From Acidithiobacillus sp. HP-2 (GTDB taxonomy: Bacteria; Pseudomonadota; Gammaproteobacteria; Acidithiobacillales; Acidithiobacillaceae): a DNA stretch of 64,000 bases. Position 1 is the first letter of the stretch. The number at the start of each line of letters is the position of its first letter. The stretch covers positions 1 to 64,000 of the forward strand of contig NZ_JACKZA010000016.1 in assembly GCF_015100155.1 (NCBI RefSeq), given 5' to 3'. The translations under genes were made by a program, and so were the position numbers. The notes under the pieces are model-generated. The model saw only the letters and a list, made by a program, of their open reading frames with translations, was not told the DNA's origin and did no database searches. Of this stretch, positions 63,980-64,000 are shown in pieces.

Positions 63980-64000
63980 GCATCAAGACATTCACAGCGT
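63972..64000 (+). CDS. carB: Carbamoyl-phosphate synthase large subunit, first codons
   Basis: The ATG at 63972 begins MPKHQDIHS, closely like the standard CarB N-terminus MPKRTDIKS, and overlaps the end of carA. The rest lies beyond the window. Confidence 0.85.

Noticed and set aside
1..64000. CRISPR array or rRNA genes
   Set aside because: No regularly spaced direct repeats and no rRNA-like sequence were seen anywhere; the only multi-copy short repeat found is the two-copy hairpin unit near 2.3 kb.

Overview
The window looks like a chromosomal segment of an Acidithiobacillus-type bacterium (class Acidithiobacillia). The evidence is a long hopanoid gene cluster joined to gatCAB, secB-gpsA, proS, mrdA, the rplY-pth-ychF block and carAB, all with moderately high GC. 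The genus is inferred from gene content and order; no marker gene in the window settles the species.

Positions 1 to about 13.7 kb are accessory and partly decayed. They hold the 5' part of an IS256-type transposase next to the 3' end of a DUF3320 helicase-like gene, an HTH protein, two 40-bp hairpin repeats, a MobF (TrwC/TraI-type) relaxase broken at an A9 tract, a complete IS4-like element with a 7-bp target duplication, an AT-rich spacer with a candidate oriT, and a three-gene operon that resembles R388 stbABC in layout (small DNA-binding-like protein, ParA-like ATPase, membrane protein). Beyond these lie a zinc-ribbon / DUF2130 / PLD-nuclease / basic-protein operon and a MazE-MazF-HigA-type toxin-antitoxin set. 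The region ends at the 3' end of tRNA-Ser(UGA), a typical integration site, so it is probably a degraded integrated plasmid or ICE.

Positions 14.6 to 37.8 kb form one minus-strand array. Read in transcription order it is secB, gpsA, a sigma-54 two-component pair, squalene synthase, shc, hpnG, hpnA, hpnI, hpnJ, hpnK, hpnN, hpnL, a diiron ferritin-like gene, hpnH, hpnM, mlaA, gatC, gatA, gatB. It covers squalene formation, cyclisation, side-chain extension (HpnH, HpnG), composite head-group synthesis (HpnI, HpnK, HpnJ) and export or trafficking (HpnN, HpnM, MlaA-like). An exported SCP2-like protein faces the array across a bidirectional terminator.

Positions 37.9 to 64 kb are mostly housekeeping: tRNA-Glu, proS, an MCE/lipoprotein pair, pcm-like, isochorismatase-like, an M61 peptidase, 5-FTHF cyclo-ligase, a recognisable 6S RNA between fau and zapA, mrdA, rplY, pth, ychF, two Nudix enzymes, a pseudouridine synthase, an agmatine deiminase, marR-emrB-usp with a palindromic operator inside its promoter, yceI, a YgjP-like peptidase, tspO and carA with the start of carB. 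An AT-rich islet at 54.3-57.1 kb encodes three secreted proteins with LprI-like (lysozyme-inhibitor-like) cysteine patterns. One of them is fused to a pesticin-like muramidase domain. This possible muramidase/inhibitor cassette is the least familiar system in the window.
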